NCBI GenBank assembly: GCA_018262315.1
Contig: JAGSPS010000107.1
Span: forward strand, 1-12,776
Direction of reading: 5' to 3'
From: Deltaproteobacteria bacterium
Lineage (GTDB): Bacteria > Myxococcota_A > UBA9160 > PR03
DNA length: 12,776 bases
Part shown: piece after piece, positions 1-6,830 of the stretch
Layout: each line of letters opens with the position of its first letter
Position numbering within the stretch: the stretch's first letter is position 1
Position numbers and translations under genes: made by a program
The notes under the pieces: generated by a model
The model's database searches: none
The model's input: the letters and a program-made list of their open reading frames with translations, nothing else
Told to the model about the DNA's origin: nothing

Positions 1-640
1 GGGGCTCGGCCCAGGCCGGCCGGTCGCGGTCGGGCCAGACCTCGCGCTCGCATGCATCGCATACGGCTGTGTCGGGTGTCTCGCGCAATCGTTCGATGTC
101 GATGAAGCCCTTGCAACGCGCGCAGCTTCCGTAGCGGCCGCGCCCGATGGCGGCGAGCGCACGCTCGAGCACATCGAGGCGTGCGGTTCGCAGCTCGCGC
201 AGCTCGTCGTCGAGGAACACCGTGAGGCCGGCGACGGCCAGGCTCCAGTCCTGCTGCGGCGGGAGCGGCCTCGGATTGCGCTCCACCGCGCCTGCGGCCT
301 CGACCTTGCGCTCCCGGTTTTCCTCGACGATCTCGCGGTACTCGTTCTCGAGATCGACGCGCAGCTCGTGCAGCTCGGCGGCGCGCGCATCGGGCGCGTC
401 CGCGAGCGGCGCGCCACCCACATCCTCCTCGCGGAGCCGCCGGGCACGCGCACCCAGCAGCTCGCGCTTCTGGGCGAGCGGGAGCACGTCGCACTCGACG
501 AGTCCGACGCAGCGCGCGAGCTGCTTCGCGTCGCAAAGCTCCTCGAGGATCTGCGCACCCCCTTTGCGATTGCCCGCGAACTCCGAGGCATCCACCTCGA
601 GCAGGCGCAAATGACCGCAGCGGTGGAAGTGATGCTTCAT
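1..640 (-). CDS. DksA/TraR-type C4 zinc-finger protein, 3' end outside the window
   Basis: This reading frame begins at an ATG (640-638) and stays open to the window edge, giving 213 visible residues. A C4 zinc finger lies near the visible C-terminus: C173-x2-C176, then 17 residues, then C194-x2-C197, in the context RYGSCARCKGFI and VCDACE. This is the signature of the DksA/TraR family, whose members bind RNA polymerase in the secondary channel or act as small zinc-finger regulators. Residues of about 75-165 are Glu/Arg/Leu-rich and probably form a helical coiled coil. The region ahead of the finger is about 170 residues, clearly longer than in E. coli DksA (about 110), and it starts with a His/Cys-rich stretch (MKHHFHRCGH). 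I see no DxxDxA tip motif typical of true DksA. The start is chosen because a strong GGGAGGAA Shine-Dalgarno site lies 5 bases upstream. An in-frame ATG at 655 lacks one. The family call is firm; the function is unknown. Confidence 0.82.
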   Translation of the reverse strand, partial: MKHHFHRCGHLRLLEVDASEFAGNRKGGAQILEELCDAKQLARCVGLVECDVLPLAQKRELLGARARRLREEDVGGAPLADAPDARAAELHELRVDLENEYREIVEENRERKVEAAGAVERNPRPLPPQQDWSLAVAGLTVFLDDELRELRTARLDVLERALAAIGRGRYGSCARCKGFIDIERLRETPDTAVCDACEREVWPDRDRPAWAEP

Positions 641-645
641 CGCGC

Positions 646-653
646 TTCCTCCC
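646..653 (-). promoter_or_regulatory. Ribosome binding site that fixes the DksA-like start
   Basis: On the minus strand this reads GGGAGGAA, ending 5 bases before the ATG at 640. It decides between two in-frame ATG codons (655 and 640), because the upstream ATG overlaps this site and has no Shine-Dalgarno sequence of its own. Confidence 0.7.
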
Positions 654-831
654 ATGGAGCCGATCGCGTCACACGGCCCCACCAGACTGCAACGCCCATG
701 CCGTCGCTCGATCTTCGACCGGTCGATGCGATCGCCTCCGCCCCACCTCACGCCGCGCTTCTCGCCGCAGCCTATGAGGCATTGCGCACCAGCGTCTGCG
801 TCGGGCTAGTGCATGCGACCACAGTGGTTCG

Positions 832-851
832 GCTTGCGACGGCGAGCAAGC
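832..851 (-). terminator. Possible hairpin terminator after the amidohydrolase operon
   Basis: A perfect 6-bp stem (GCTTGC / GCAAGC) with an 8-base loop starts 21 bases after the amidohydrolase stop codon. There is no T-tract, so it is either a weak or factor-dependent terminator or chance. The rest of 641-872 shows no coding signal that I can support. It also holds a small perfect palindrome (ACCACAGTGGT, 818-828). The promoter of the zinc-finger gene is expected here, but I cannot place it. Confidence 0.3.
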
Positions 852-872
852 GGATCGCTGGATGGCTTCTGT

Positions 873-1820
873 TCAGAATGCCGGGAACAGCGCTTGCGCG
901 TTGCCCCGATCGACCGCGGCGTGGCCGCTTGCGTCGAGCGGCTCGTAGGCGTCGAGTTGTCCGGTGAAGTAGGCGACGGCCGGGGTCGGCGCGTAGGGCC
1001 AGTCGCTGCCGAATAGCACGCGTCCTGGCTTCGCGAAGGCGAGCAGACTCGGAAGCGCAGCCGGAGAACCGGACAGCGCGGTGTCGAAGTAGAAGCTGCG
1101 GAGGTCTTCGAGCAGCTCGACGGGAGACCGCCCGCCCTCTGCGAGGAGCGCCGCCATCAGTCGATGGCTCGCGTACGGCAGGAAGCCGCCGGCGTGGGCG
1201 AGGATGATCTTCAGGTTCGCATGGCGCCGCACCGCACCGCTCTGGACCAGCCGGTAGGCGGCGCGCGTGGTGTCGAGCAGGAAGTCCGCGGCGAACGGCG
1301 GCACGCCCGGGACCGGCGGACCCGGCAGCGTCGAGGGGTGCACGAACACCACGGCGTGACGCCGGTCGAGTTCGGCGAGCAGCGGGTCGTCGTCCGGCTC
1401 GCCCAGGTAGCGGCCATGCGTGTTCGCCAGCAGGATCACGCCGGAGGCGCCGAGCACGTCGAACGCGTGGGCGACCTCCTCGAGCGCGCCGTCGACGTCG
1501 GGCAGCGTGAGCGTCGCGAAGAATCCGAAGCGATCGGGATGATCGCGAACGACGGTGGCCGCGAACTCGTTGACGGTGCGCGCCATCGCGCGCGCTTCGG
1601 CGTCGTCGCGCCGGGCCGCGTCGAGGCGCACGCCCGGCGTCGACACCGACAGCACCGCCGTCGCGATGTCGTGCGTCTCCATCACGCGCAGCGCCGCTTC
1701 GACCGACCACTCCGGCAGCGGCCGTCCGCCTGCGTCGTGGACGCCCTTCGAGCGCAGCCACGCTGCGTACGCCGGCGGCACCACGTGCTGGTGTACGTCG
1801 ATACGACGATGAGCACTCAT
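873..1820 (-). CDS. ACMSD-type amidohydrolase (amidohydrolase-2 family), decarboxylase or hydrolase
   Basis: The product is 315 residues, a full-length TIM-barrel metal-dependent hydrolase of the family that includes 2-amino-3-carboxymuconate-semialdehyde decarboxylase, gamma-resorcylate decarboxylase and 6-methylsalicylate decarboxylase. Metal-site motifs are present in order: IDVHQH with H10 and H12 after strand 1, H161 in VFVHP, H209 in ILAHAGGF, and the catalytic D273 in FGSDWPY. These enzymes usually remove CO2 from, or hydrolyse, aromatic or ring-cleavage acids in the cytoplasm; the substrate cannot be read from sequence. The start is the ATG at 1820, which overlaps the TGA of the upstream FAH fragment as ATGA and so is probably translationally coupled. 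An in-frame codon further upstream at 1874 would add 18 residues before the conserved IDVHQH and is less likely. The gene is last in its operon. The family assignment is secure; the precise reaction is not. Confidence 0.88.
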   Translation of the reverse strand: MSAHRRIDVHQHVVPPAYAAWLRSKGVHDAGGRPLPEWSVEAALRVMETHDIATAVLSVSTPGVRLDAARRDDAEARAMARTVNEFAATVVRDHPDRFGFFATLTLPDVDGALEEVAHAFDVLGASGVILLANTHGRYLGEPDDDPLLAELDRRHAVVFVHPSTLPGPPVPGVPPFAADFLLDTTRAAYRLVQSGAVRRHANLKIILAHAGGFLPYASHRLMAALLAEGGRSPVELLEDLRSFYFDTALSGSPAALPSLLAFAKPGRVLFGSDWPYAPTPAVAYFTGQLDAYEPLDASGHAAVDRGNAQALFPAF

Positions 1821-1972
1821 GCGCTCACACCGAGTGGGCGACCCAGGAGCTTCGCCAGCGCGCTCATCTCGCACGGCAGCTCGGGAGCGGCGGCGGCGAG
1901 ATCGACGACGCCGACGTCGGTGACGACGCCGGTTCGCGCGGCGTTCTCGTGGCGGAAGGTGCAGCGCCTCAT
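1817..1972 (-). pseudogene. N-terminal fragment of a fumarylacetoacetate hydrolase-family protein (51 aa)
   Basis: The product begins MRRCTFRHENAARTGVVTD and continues through GVVDLAAAAPELP. This matches the opening beta-strand domain of FAA-hydrolase-family proteins, which cleave or tautomerise acylpyruvates and related products of aromatic degradation. It stops after 51 residues, whereas a functional member has roughly 280-330, so the whole catalytic domain with its metal ligands is missing. The translation signals are intact: an AAGGAG site lies 9 bases ahead of the ATG, and the TGA overlaps the amidohydrolase ATG. The simplest reading is that an internal or 3' deletion removed most of the gene while keeping the coupling to its neighbour. 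The piece may now serve only as a leader peptide for amidohydrolase translation. An assembly error joining two genes is the main alternative. Confidence 0.6.
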
Positions 1973-1991
1973 CGCAGCGTCTCCTTGCGTG

Positions 1992-2477
1992 CTACCACGG
2001 CAGCGAATCGCCGAGGCCATGGAGCAGCTTCTCGCTGACGTCGCTCGCCTGGTGCACGTGCTTGGGCGGCGAATGGAAGGTCGCATAGGGCCGCAGGCGC
2101 AGGACGACGCGGCCTTCACGGCGCGCGCCTTCGGCGACCATCGGGCGCACCGACTCGGGCATCGGCTTGCCCGCCATCACGGCCGCGATGCGCAGCATCA
2201 GGTCGATGACGGCCTCGGGCTCGGTCTCCACCTGGGCGTCGCAGTAGACGACCACATAGGTCGGCGGCCACTGCTCGTCGAGCACGCAGAGCGACACCTT
2301 TCCAAGCCGCGCAACCGCCTTCGTCTTGGCGCGCGCTCCCATCGTCGACACCAGGACGTCGTCGCCGTCCATCACGTAGTAGACGATCGACTGTGCCGGC
2401 CCGTCGTGCTTGCGGCCATAGCCAAACACCGCGGTGCGGTGCTCGCGCACGAACTCGCGGCGCTCTTCGCGATTCAT
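1992..2477 (-). CDS. PPOX-class, probably F420- or flavin-dependent split-barrel protein
   Basis: The product is 161 residues with the look of the pyridoxamine 5'-phosphate oxidase-like split barrel, in the group often annotated as PPOX-class F420-dependent oxidoreductases. Supporting stretches are the N-terminal helix (EERREFVREHRTAVFG), the strand pair VYYVMDGDDVLVSTM (residues 32-46), the phosphate-binding region with ARAKTKAVARLGKVSLCVLD (49-67) and YVVVYCDAQVE (74-84). The length is normal for the family. The ATG at 2477 has an AGGAGGGA site 7 bases upstream and overlaps the stop of the GntR fragment as ATGA. The stop lies 19 bases before the FAH fragment. Such proteins reduce or oxidise small organic molecules using F420H2, FMN or a related cofactor. 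Whether this one uses F420 cannot be read from the sequence. Its place in an aromatic-acid-like operon suggests a redox step on the same substrate. Confidence 0.8.
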   Translation of the reverse strand: MNREERREFVREHRTAVFGYGRKHDGPAQSIVYYVMDGDDVLVSTMGARAKTKAVARLGKVSLCVLDEQWPPTYVVVYCDAQVETEPEAVIDLMLRIAAVMAGKPMPESVRPMVAEGARREGRVVLRLRPYATFHSPPKHVHQASDVSEKLLHGLGDSLPW

Positions 2478-2704
2478 CGGGAGTCCCTCCTCTGGCGATG
2501 GGCGCGCTTTCGAAGCGGAGTCGCCGGCGCGTTGGCGAGTGCGGCGCGCAACGCCTCGCGCAGCGGCGTCGGGCTCAGCTGCCAGCGCGCGGCCAGGTCC
2601 TCGGCCCGCAGTTTCGTCCCAGGCGGGAACTCGCCGGGGAGAATCGCGTTGCGCAGCCGGCGCAGGGCCCAGTCGCTGCGGGTCTCGGGGGCGGATTCGG
2701 CCAT
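2474..2704 (-). pseudogene. Truncated GntR-type transcription regulator (HTH only, 76 aa)
   Basis: Residues 12-53 carry the winged-helix start of GntR/FadR-type regulators: RLRNAILPGEFPPGTKL, then AEDLAARWQLSPTPLREALR, which contains the recognition helix. After residue 53 the sequence no longer follows the family. The wing is lost, and so is the whole ligand-binding (FCD or similar) domain of about 140 residues. The frame ends in a basic, low-complexity tail. The TGA overlaps the PPOX ATG (ATGA). I see no convincing Shine-Dalgarno site ahead of the ATG at 2704, so this could be leaderless or start elsewhere. A GntR regulator at the head of a catabolic operon usually represses it in answer to the substrate, and here that control is probably lost. 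It could also be a retained mini DNA-binding peptide, but the missing wing argues against this. Confidence 0.65.
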
Positions 2705-2778
2705 GCGGGCTGGGTAGCCTGGCCTCTCGCTAGAATCGATAGCCCATGGATTTCGTGCCTCGGAGTGCGGGCGGAACT

Positions 2779-2796
2779 CGCTTCGGGAGGGAAGCG
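2779..2796 (-). terminator. Possible hairpin between the Cys-repeat gene and the GntR fragment
   Basis: A perfect 6-bp stem (CGCTTC / GAAGCG) with a 6-base loop lies 7 bases after the stop of the Cys-repeat gene. There is no T-tract. The remaining intergenic bases should also contain the promoter of the catabolic operon. A TATCGATTCTAG stretch on the minus strand near 2730-2741 is the only AT-richer spot that could hold a -10 element. Confidence 0.28.
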
Positions 2797-2802
2797 CAGC
2801 CG

Positions 2803-4036
2803 TCAGGCGCGACCCGATCGCCGCCGCGCCAGGGCGAGCAGGCCGGCAATCGCCGTAGTGCTTGCGAGCGCCGCGTGCGGCTCGGGCGCGGCTACCACGC
2901 CGTACGCGTCCACGTACACGTTTCCCGCCGCCGAGGGCGAGTGGATCTCGAGCGACGCGGAGCGGATTGCGAAGCGCGCGAAGTCGGGGCGCGTCGCGGG
3001 CAGCGCGTCGCTCGCGAGCGCGCTGTCGCCCGTATCGGCGAGACGCAGCCGATACGACTCGCGGACGCCGTCGGGCAGCGCGTCGAACGGCGGTCCGTCG
3101 AGACCGTCCGCAGCGCTCGCCTCGAAGTCGACGATGTCCCAGCCAAGGACGCCATTCTCGACGTGCACGCTGCCGCCCGGGCTGGTCGCGGAGATCGCGG
3201 GACCCACGCCGATCGACACCTCGAAGCCGGTCACCGCATTCGGATAGTCGCCGAGGCTCGGGTCGAGCGGCGTCGCGTCGGGCGCCTCGGGGTCGTAGGA
3301 GAAGCGGCCCTCGACCGGCGCTCCGACCGGCGCGGTCGAGTAGAGCAGGGGATCGACCAGGCTGACGGTTCCGGCGAATGCGACCTCGATCGGCTGGCAG
3401 GCGGGTACCGACGGCGCCGCGCACGCGCCCGACACGGCGTCGCAGGCGTCGCGCGTACACGCGATCGCGTCGTCGCAACTGCAGGCGAGACACTGCGTGA
3501 GGCCGCTGTCCGGTGCATAGGCGTTGCGCGGGCATTCGCCGCAGGCGGCCGCTCCGCTGCTCGCGGAGAAGCGACCGGCGGGGCAGGGCGCGCATGCCTG
3601 CGACGAGTTCGCGCCGACCTCCGCGGAAAAGGTGCCGGCGCTGCACTCGGTACAGGCGGTCGCGCCGAGCACTTCGCTGTAGCGGCCGGCGGCGCACGGC
3701 TGGCACCTGACACTCGAATGCGCCGTAGATGTCCGAGAAGCGCCCGGGCTCGCAGAGCGTGCACGCGATCGTGCCCGGCTGCGAGGCGTAGCTTCCGATC
3801 GCGCAGTCCTGGCAGGAGGAGGCTCCGGCGTCGGCGGTGAAGGTTCCGATCGCGCAGGGCTCGCAGAAGGACGCGCCCTCGTTCGCGGCGAAGGTGCCGG
3901 GATCGCAGAGCGTGCACGGCGCGATGCCGTTGAAGCCAAACGAACCCACTGGGCACGGCGCGTCGCCGGCTCGTGCCGCGCCGAACGCAATCGAGAGGAT
4001 CAAGAACGGCACGGTGAGTGTCGCGATGAGGCGCAA
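2803..4036 (-). pseudogene. Secreted Cys-repeat protein with PEP-CTERM-like tail, frameshifted
   Basis: From a TTG start at 4036 (AGGAGG 7 bases upstream) the product opens with a signal peptide (RLIATLTVPFLILSIAFGA). About nine 16-18-residue units of the form CxxCxxGxF/Y follow, such as CDPGTF, CAIGTF and CEPGRF, resembling the GCC2/GCC3 or ephrin-receptor-like repeats of eukaryotic surface proteins. Next come a CDDAIACTRDACD motif known from myxobacterial secreted proteins, a beta-rich domain of about 190 residues, and a PEP-CTERM-like tail (APEP, hydrophobic stretch, ARRR). The frame breaks at residue 108-110. The first part is read in one frame to 3707 and the rest in another from about 3706 to 2803. 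Removing one copy of a 7-base tandem near-duplicate restores the exact C-x2-C spacing. Without repair the product would run on in a nonsense frame into the GntR fragment. It is either a real disruption, a switchable allele or a sequencing error. The intact protein would be about 408 residues, secreted and exosortase-anchored. Confidence 0.75.
3700..3713. repeat. 7-base near-tandem duplication causing the frameshift
   Basis: The plus strand reads CTGGCAC followed directly by CTGACAC, which is GTGTCAG then GTGCCAG in coding sense. The copies differ at one base. Deleting either copy joins the two reading frames and gives the repeat junction ECQPCAAGRYS, which matches the spacing of all neighbouring Cys repeats. 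Confidence 0.8.
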
Positions 4037-4043
4037 GTAGAAT

Positions 4044-4049
4044 CCTCCT
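4044..4049 (-). promoter_or_regulatory. Ribosome binding site that supports a TTG start
   Basis: AGGAGG on the minus strand lies 7 bases ahead of the TTG at 4036. No ATG lies between the site and the signal peptide. The nearest upstream in-frame ATG (near 4073) would add about a dozen residues ahead of this site, so TTG is preferred. Confidence 0.65.
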
Positions 4050-4111
4050 GCCCCGAGCGGGCGCGGCAGCATGCCACGGGCGCCGGCAGGATCCACCGGC
4101 ACGCGCGGCCC

Positions 4112-4179
4112 TATCATCGACCCATGGCCGAAGTGCCGGGATCGGCACGGTCGGCACGTCGGAGGGAAGGGCTCCCTTC
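4112..4179 (+). promoter_or_regulatory. Divergent intergenic region with possible -10 and operator-like dyad
   Basis: The 203 bases between the divergent Cys-repeat and P-type ATPase genes hold no gene that I can support. For the ATPase, TATCAT at 4112-4117 is a 5-of-6 match to a -10 box, but no clear -35 is seen. Downstream are an 8-base direct repeat (TCGGCACG at 4142-4149 and 4151-4158) and a compact dyad (GAAGGG-CT-CCCTTC, 4166-4179). These would fall in the ATPase leader and could bind a regulator or fold as RNA. All of this is weak evidence. Confidence 0.25.
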
Positions 4180-4239
4180 GCGGCGTCATCGAACCCGTCG
4201 TCGCCGGTCGTCGGCGCCAGCAGGATCGGGGGCCAGCAG

Positions 4240-6807
4240 ATGGCACTTCGCACCGTCGCCTCGCCGCGCGCGGCGCCCGGCGAGCCGCTCGATACCTACT
4301 GGAACGCGAGCCCGGAGCAGTTGCTCGCCGCGCTTCACAGCGCGGCGCCCGGACTGACATCAGCGGAAGCCGAAGCGCGGCTGCAACGGTACGGACCCAA
4401 TTCCCTCGAAGCGCGCGAGCGCCACACCGCGCTGGCCCTGCTGTTCAATCAGTTCCGGAGCCCGCTGATCCTCATCTTGGTGTTTGCCGCCACGGTGTCG
4501 GCCTTCGTGGGCGAGTGGATCGACGCCGGCATCGTCATCGCGATCGTCGTCGGCAGCGCGGTCCTGGGCTTCTGGCAGGAATTCAGCGCGGGCAACGCGG
4601 TCGCCCGGTTGCGGTCGCAGGTCACCCTCAAGGCCAATGTGCTGCGCGACGGGCGGTCGCAGTCGGTGCCGGCCGAAGCGATCGTGCCGGGCGACGTCGT
4701 ACTCCTCTCCGCGGGCAGTCTGATTCCGGCCGACGCCGTGGTGCTCGAGGCGCGGGACTTCTTCGTCAACCAGGCCGTGCTCACCGGAGAGACCTTTCCG
4801 GTGGAGAAGACCGCTGCCAGAGCGCCGGCGGATGCGAGCCTGGCTCAGCGCACCAACGCGGTCTTCATGGGCACCAACGTGGGCAGTGGCACCGCGCAGG
4901 TGCTGGTGGTGAAGACCGGCGCGGACACGGCCTTCGGCCAGATCGCCGAGCGCCTGACGCTGCGCCCGCCCGAGACCGAGTTCGAGAGCGGCATCCGCCG
5001 CTTCGGCTACCTGCTGACGCAGGTGATGACGGCGCTGGTGTTGGTGGTCTTCGCCGTCAACGTCTTCTCCTCCAAGCCGCCGGTGGACTCGCTGCTGTTC
5101 GCGATCGCACTGGCGGTGGGTCTCGCTCCCGAGCTGCTGCCGGCGATCATCAGCGTCAACCTCGCCAAAGGCGCGCAGCACATGGCCAAGCACGGCGTCA
5201 TCGTGCGCACGCTGAACGCCATCGAGAATCTCGGAAGCATGGACGTGCTGTGCACCGACAAGACCGGCACGCTGACCGCCGGCGTCGTACAGCTCGACGG
5301 CGCCTTTGGCGCGGACGGCCAGGCCTCGCCCGATGTGCTGCGCGCCGCCTTCCTGAATGCGAGCTTCCAGTCGGGTCTGCAGAATCCGCTCGACGACGCG
5401 ATCGTGGGGAAGGGTGCCGAGCAAAACCTGACGGCCCTGCCCGAGCGCAAGGTCGACGAGATCCCCTACGACTTCGTGCGCAAGCGCTTGAGCGTCGTGG
5501 TGGCCGGGCCCGAGGGGCGGCAGCGACTGATCACCAAGGGCGCCCTGGATGGCGTCCTCTCCGCGTGTACCGAAGTGCAGGTGGGGCCATCGGCGCAGCC
5601 ACTGACCGACGCCGTACACGAGCAGATCCAACAGCACTACGCTGAATGGAGTCGGCAGGGATTCCGCGTGCTGGGCGTGGCCACGCGCGATCTGCCGCCG
5701 CAGGCGCGCTACGCGCGCAGCGACGAGAAGGACCTCGTCTTCAGCGGCTTCCTGCTCTTCCTCGACCCGCCCAAGCCGGGCGCGACCGAGGCCATCGCCG
5801 ACCTGGCCCGGCTGGGCGTGCAGCTGAAGATCATCACCGGCGACAACCGCCTGGTCGCCAGCCACGTCGCCGAGCTGGTGGCGCTGCCGGTGCACGGTCT
5901 GCTCACGGGAGCGCAGATCAACGAACTGCGCGACGAGGCCCTCTGGCATGCCGCTGAGCGCACCACGCTGTTCGCGGAGGTCGATCCCAACCAGAAGGAA
6001 CGCATCATCCTGGCGCTGCGCAAGATGGGGCACGTCGTCGGCTATCTGGGGGACGGCATCAACGATGCGCCCGCCCTGCACGCCGCCGACGTGGGAATCT
6101 CGGTGGACTCCGCCGTGGACGTGGCCAAGGAGGCCGCCGACTTCGTGCTGCTGGAATCGGGGCTCGACGTGCTGCGCGAGGGCATCGAAGAAGGACGCGT
6201 GACCTTCGCCAATACGCTCAAGTACGTCTTCACCACCACCAGCGCCAACTTCGGCAACATGTTCAGCATGGCGGGGGCGTCGCTGTTCCTGCCGTTCCTG
6301 CCGCTGCTGGCCAAGCAGATCCTGCTCAACAACTTCCTGTCCGACATTCCCGGCATGACCATCGCCGGCGACAGCGTGGACCGCGAGCTGGTCGAGAAGC
6401 CGCGCCGCTGGGACATCCGCTTCATCCGAAACTTCATGATCCTGTTCGGGCTGGTGAGCTCCGTTTTCGACTACCTCACCTTCGGTGTCCTGATCCTGGT
6501 GATCCACGCGACGCCCGAAGTGTTTCGCACCGCATGGTTCATCGAGTCGTTGCTGACGGAGTTGGTCATTGCGCTCGTCGTGCGCACGCGCCGGCCCTTC
6601 TACCGCAGCCGGCCCGGCCGCTGGCTGCTGCTCTCGACGATCGCCGTGACGCTCGTGACGTTCGCGCTGCCGTACCTGCCGCTCAGCGGCTACCTGGGCT
6701 TCGTGCCGCTCCCGCCTTCGCTGCTGGCGATGGTGGTGGCGATCACCGCCGGCTACGTGCTGGCCTCGGAGTTCGCGAAGAAACAGTTCTACAAACGGTT
6801 CAGCTAG
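4240..6807 (+). CDS. MgtA-like P-type ATPase (probable Mg2+ or other cation transporter)
   Basis: The product is 855 residues, close to the roughly 900 of MgtA/MgtB. All P-type ATPase landmarks are present in order: the N-terminal cation-ATPase domain (residues 15-60, LTSAEAEARLQRYGPNSL), M1-M2 (about 70-115), the actuator motif TGET at 182-185, M4 with PELLP at 297-301, the phosphorylated D340 in DKTGTLT, TGDN at 533-536, GDGIND at 604-609, and a six-helix C-terminal block from about 670 to the end. The M4 and post-M4 sequence (AVGLAPELLPAIISVNLAKG) and the C-terminal RFIRNFMILFGLVSSVFDYL follow MgtA (type P3B) rather than Ca2+, heavy-metal or K+ pumps. In M6 it has NNFLSDIPGMTIAGDSVD instead of the classical MgtA wording, which may mark a distinct subgroup. 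Ribosome binding is weak (AGGA about 14 bases upstream). It is monocistronic and convergent with the ABC operon. Mg2+ as substrate is inference. Confidence 0.93.
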   Translation: MALRTVASPRAAPGEPLDTYWNASPEQLLAALHSAAPGLTSAEAEARLQRYGPNSLEARERHTALALLFNQFRSPLILILVFAATVSAFVGEWIDAGIVIAIVVGSAVLGFWQEFSAGNAVARLRSQVTLKANVLRDGRSQSVPAEAIVPGDVVLLSAGSLIPADAVVLEARDFFVNQAVLTGETFPVEKTAARAPADASLAQRTNAVFMGTNVGSGTAQVLVVKTGADTAFGQIAERLTLRPPETEFESGIRRFGYLLTQVMTALVLVVFAVNVFSSKPPVDSLLFAIALAVGLAPELLPAIISVNLAKGAQHMAKHGVIVRTLNAIENLGSMDVLCTDKTGTLTAGVVQLDGAFGADGQASPDVLRAAFLNASFQSGLQNPLDDAIVGKGAEQNLTALPERKVDEIPYDFVRKRLSVVVAGPEGRQRLITKGALDGVLSACTEVQVGPSAQPLTDAVHEQIQQHYAEWSRQGFRVLGVATRDLPPQARYARSDEKDLVFSGFLLFLDPPKPGATEAIADLARLGVQLKIITGDNRLVASHVAELVALPVHGLLTGAQINELRDEALWHAAERTTLFAEVDPNQKERIILALRKMGHVVGYLGDGINDAPALHAADVGISVDSAVDVAKEAADFVLLESGLDVLREGIEEGRVTFANTLKYVFTTTSANFGNMFSMAGASLFLPFLPLLAKQILLNNFLSDIPGMTIAGDSVDRELVEKPRRWDIRFIRNFMILFGLVSSVFDYLTFGVLILVIHATPEVFRTAWFIESLLTELVIALVVRTRRPFYRSRPGRWLLLSTIAVTLVTFALPYLPLSGYLGFVPLPPSLLAMVVAITAGYVLASEFAKKQFYKRFS

Positions 6808-6830
6808 CCGCATTCGGGATCCGACCGGAC

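Noticed and set aside
641..655. An earlier ATG (655) for the zinc-finger protein
   Set aside because: It has no Shine-Dalgarno site and overlaps the strong one serving the ATG at 640.
1164..2717. A 517-codon plus-strand open frame across the catabolic operon
   Set aside because: It runs antisense to three or more recognisable minus-strand genes, is Arg/His-rich and matches nothing. Long open frames are expected by chance at this GC content.
2474..4360. One long minus-strand frame that fuses the first half of the Cys-repeat protein to the GntR HTH
   Set aside because: Between 3706 and 2704 it is Arg-rich nonsense caused by the frameshift, while the neighbouring frame holds the true continuation. 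The apparent fusion is an artefact.
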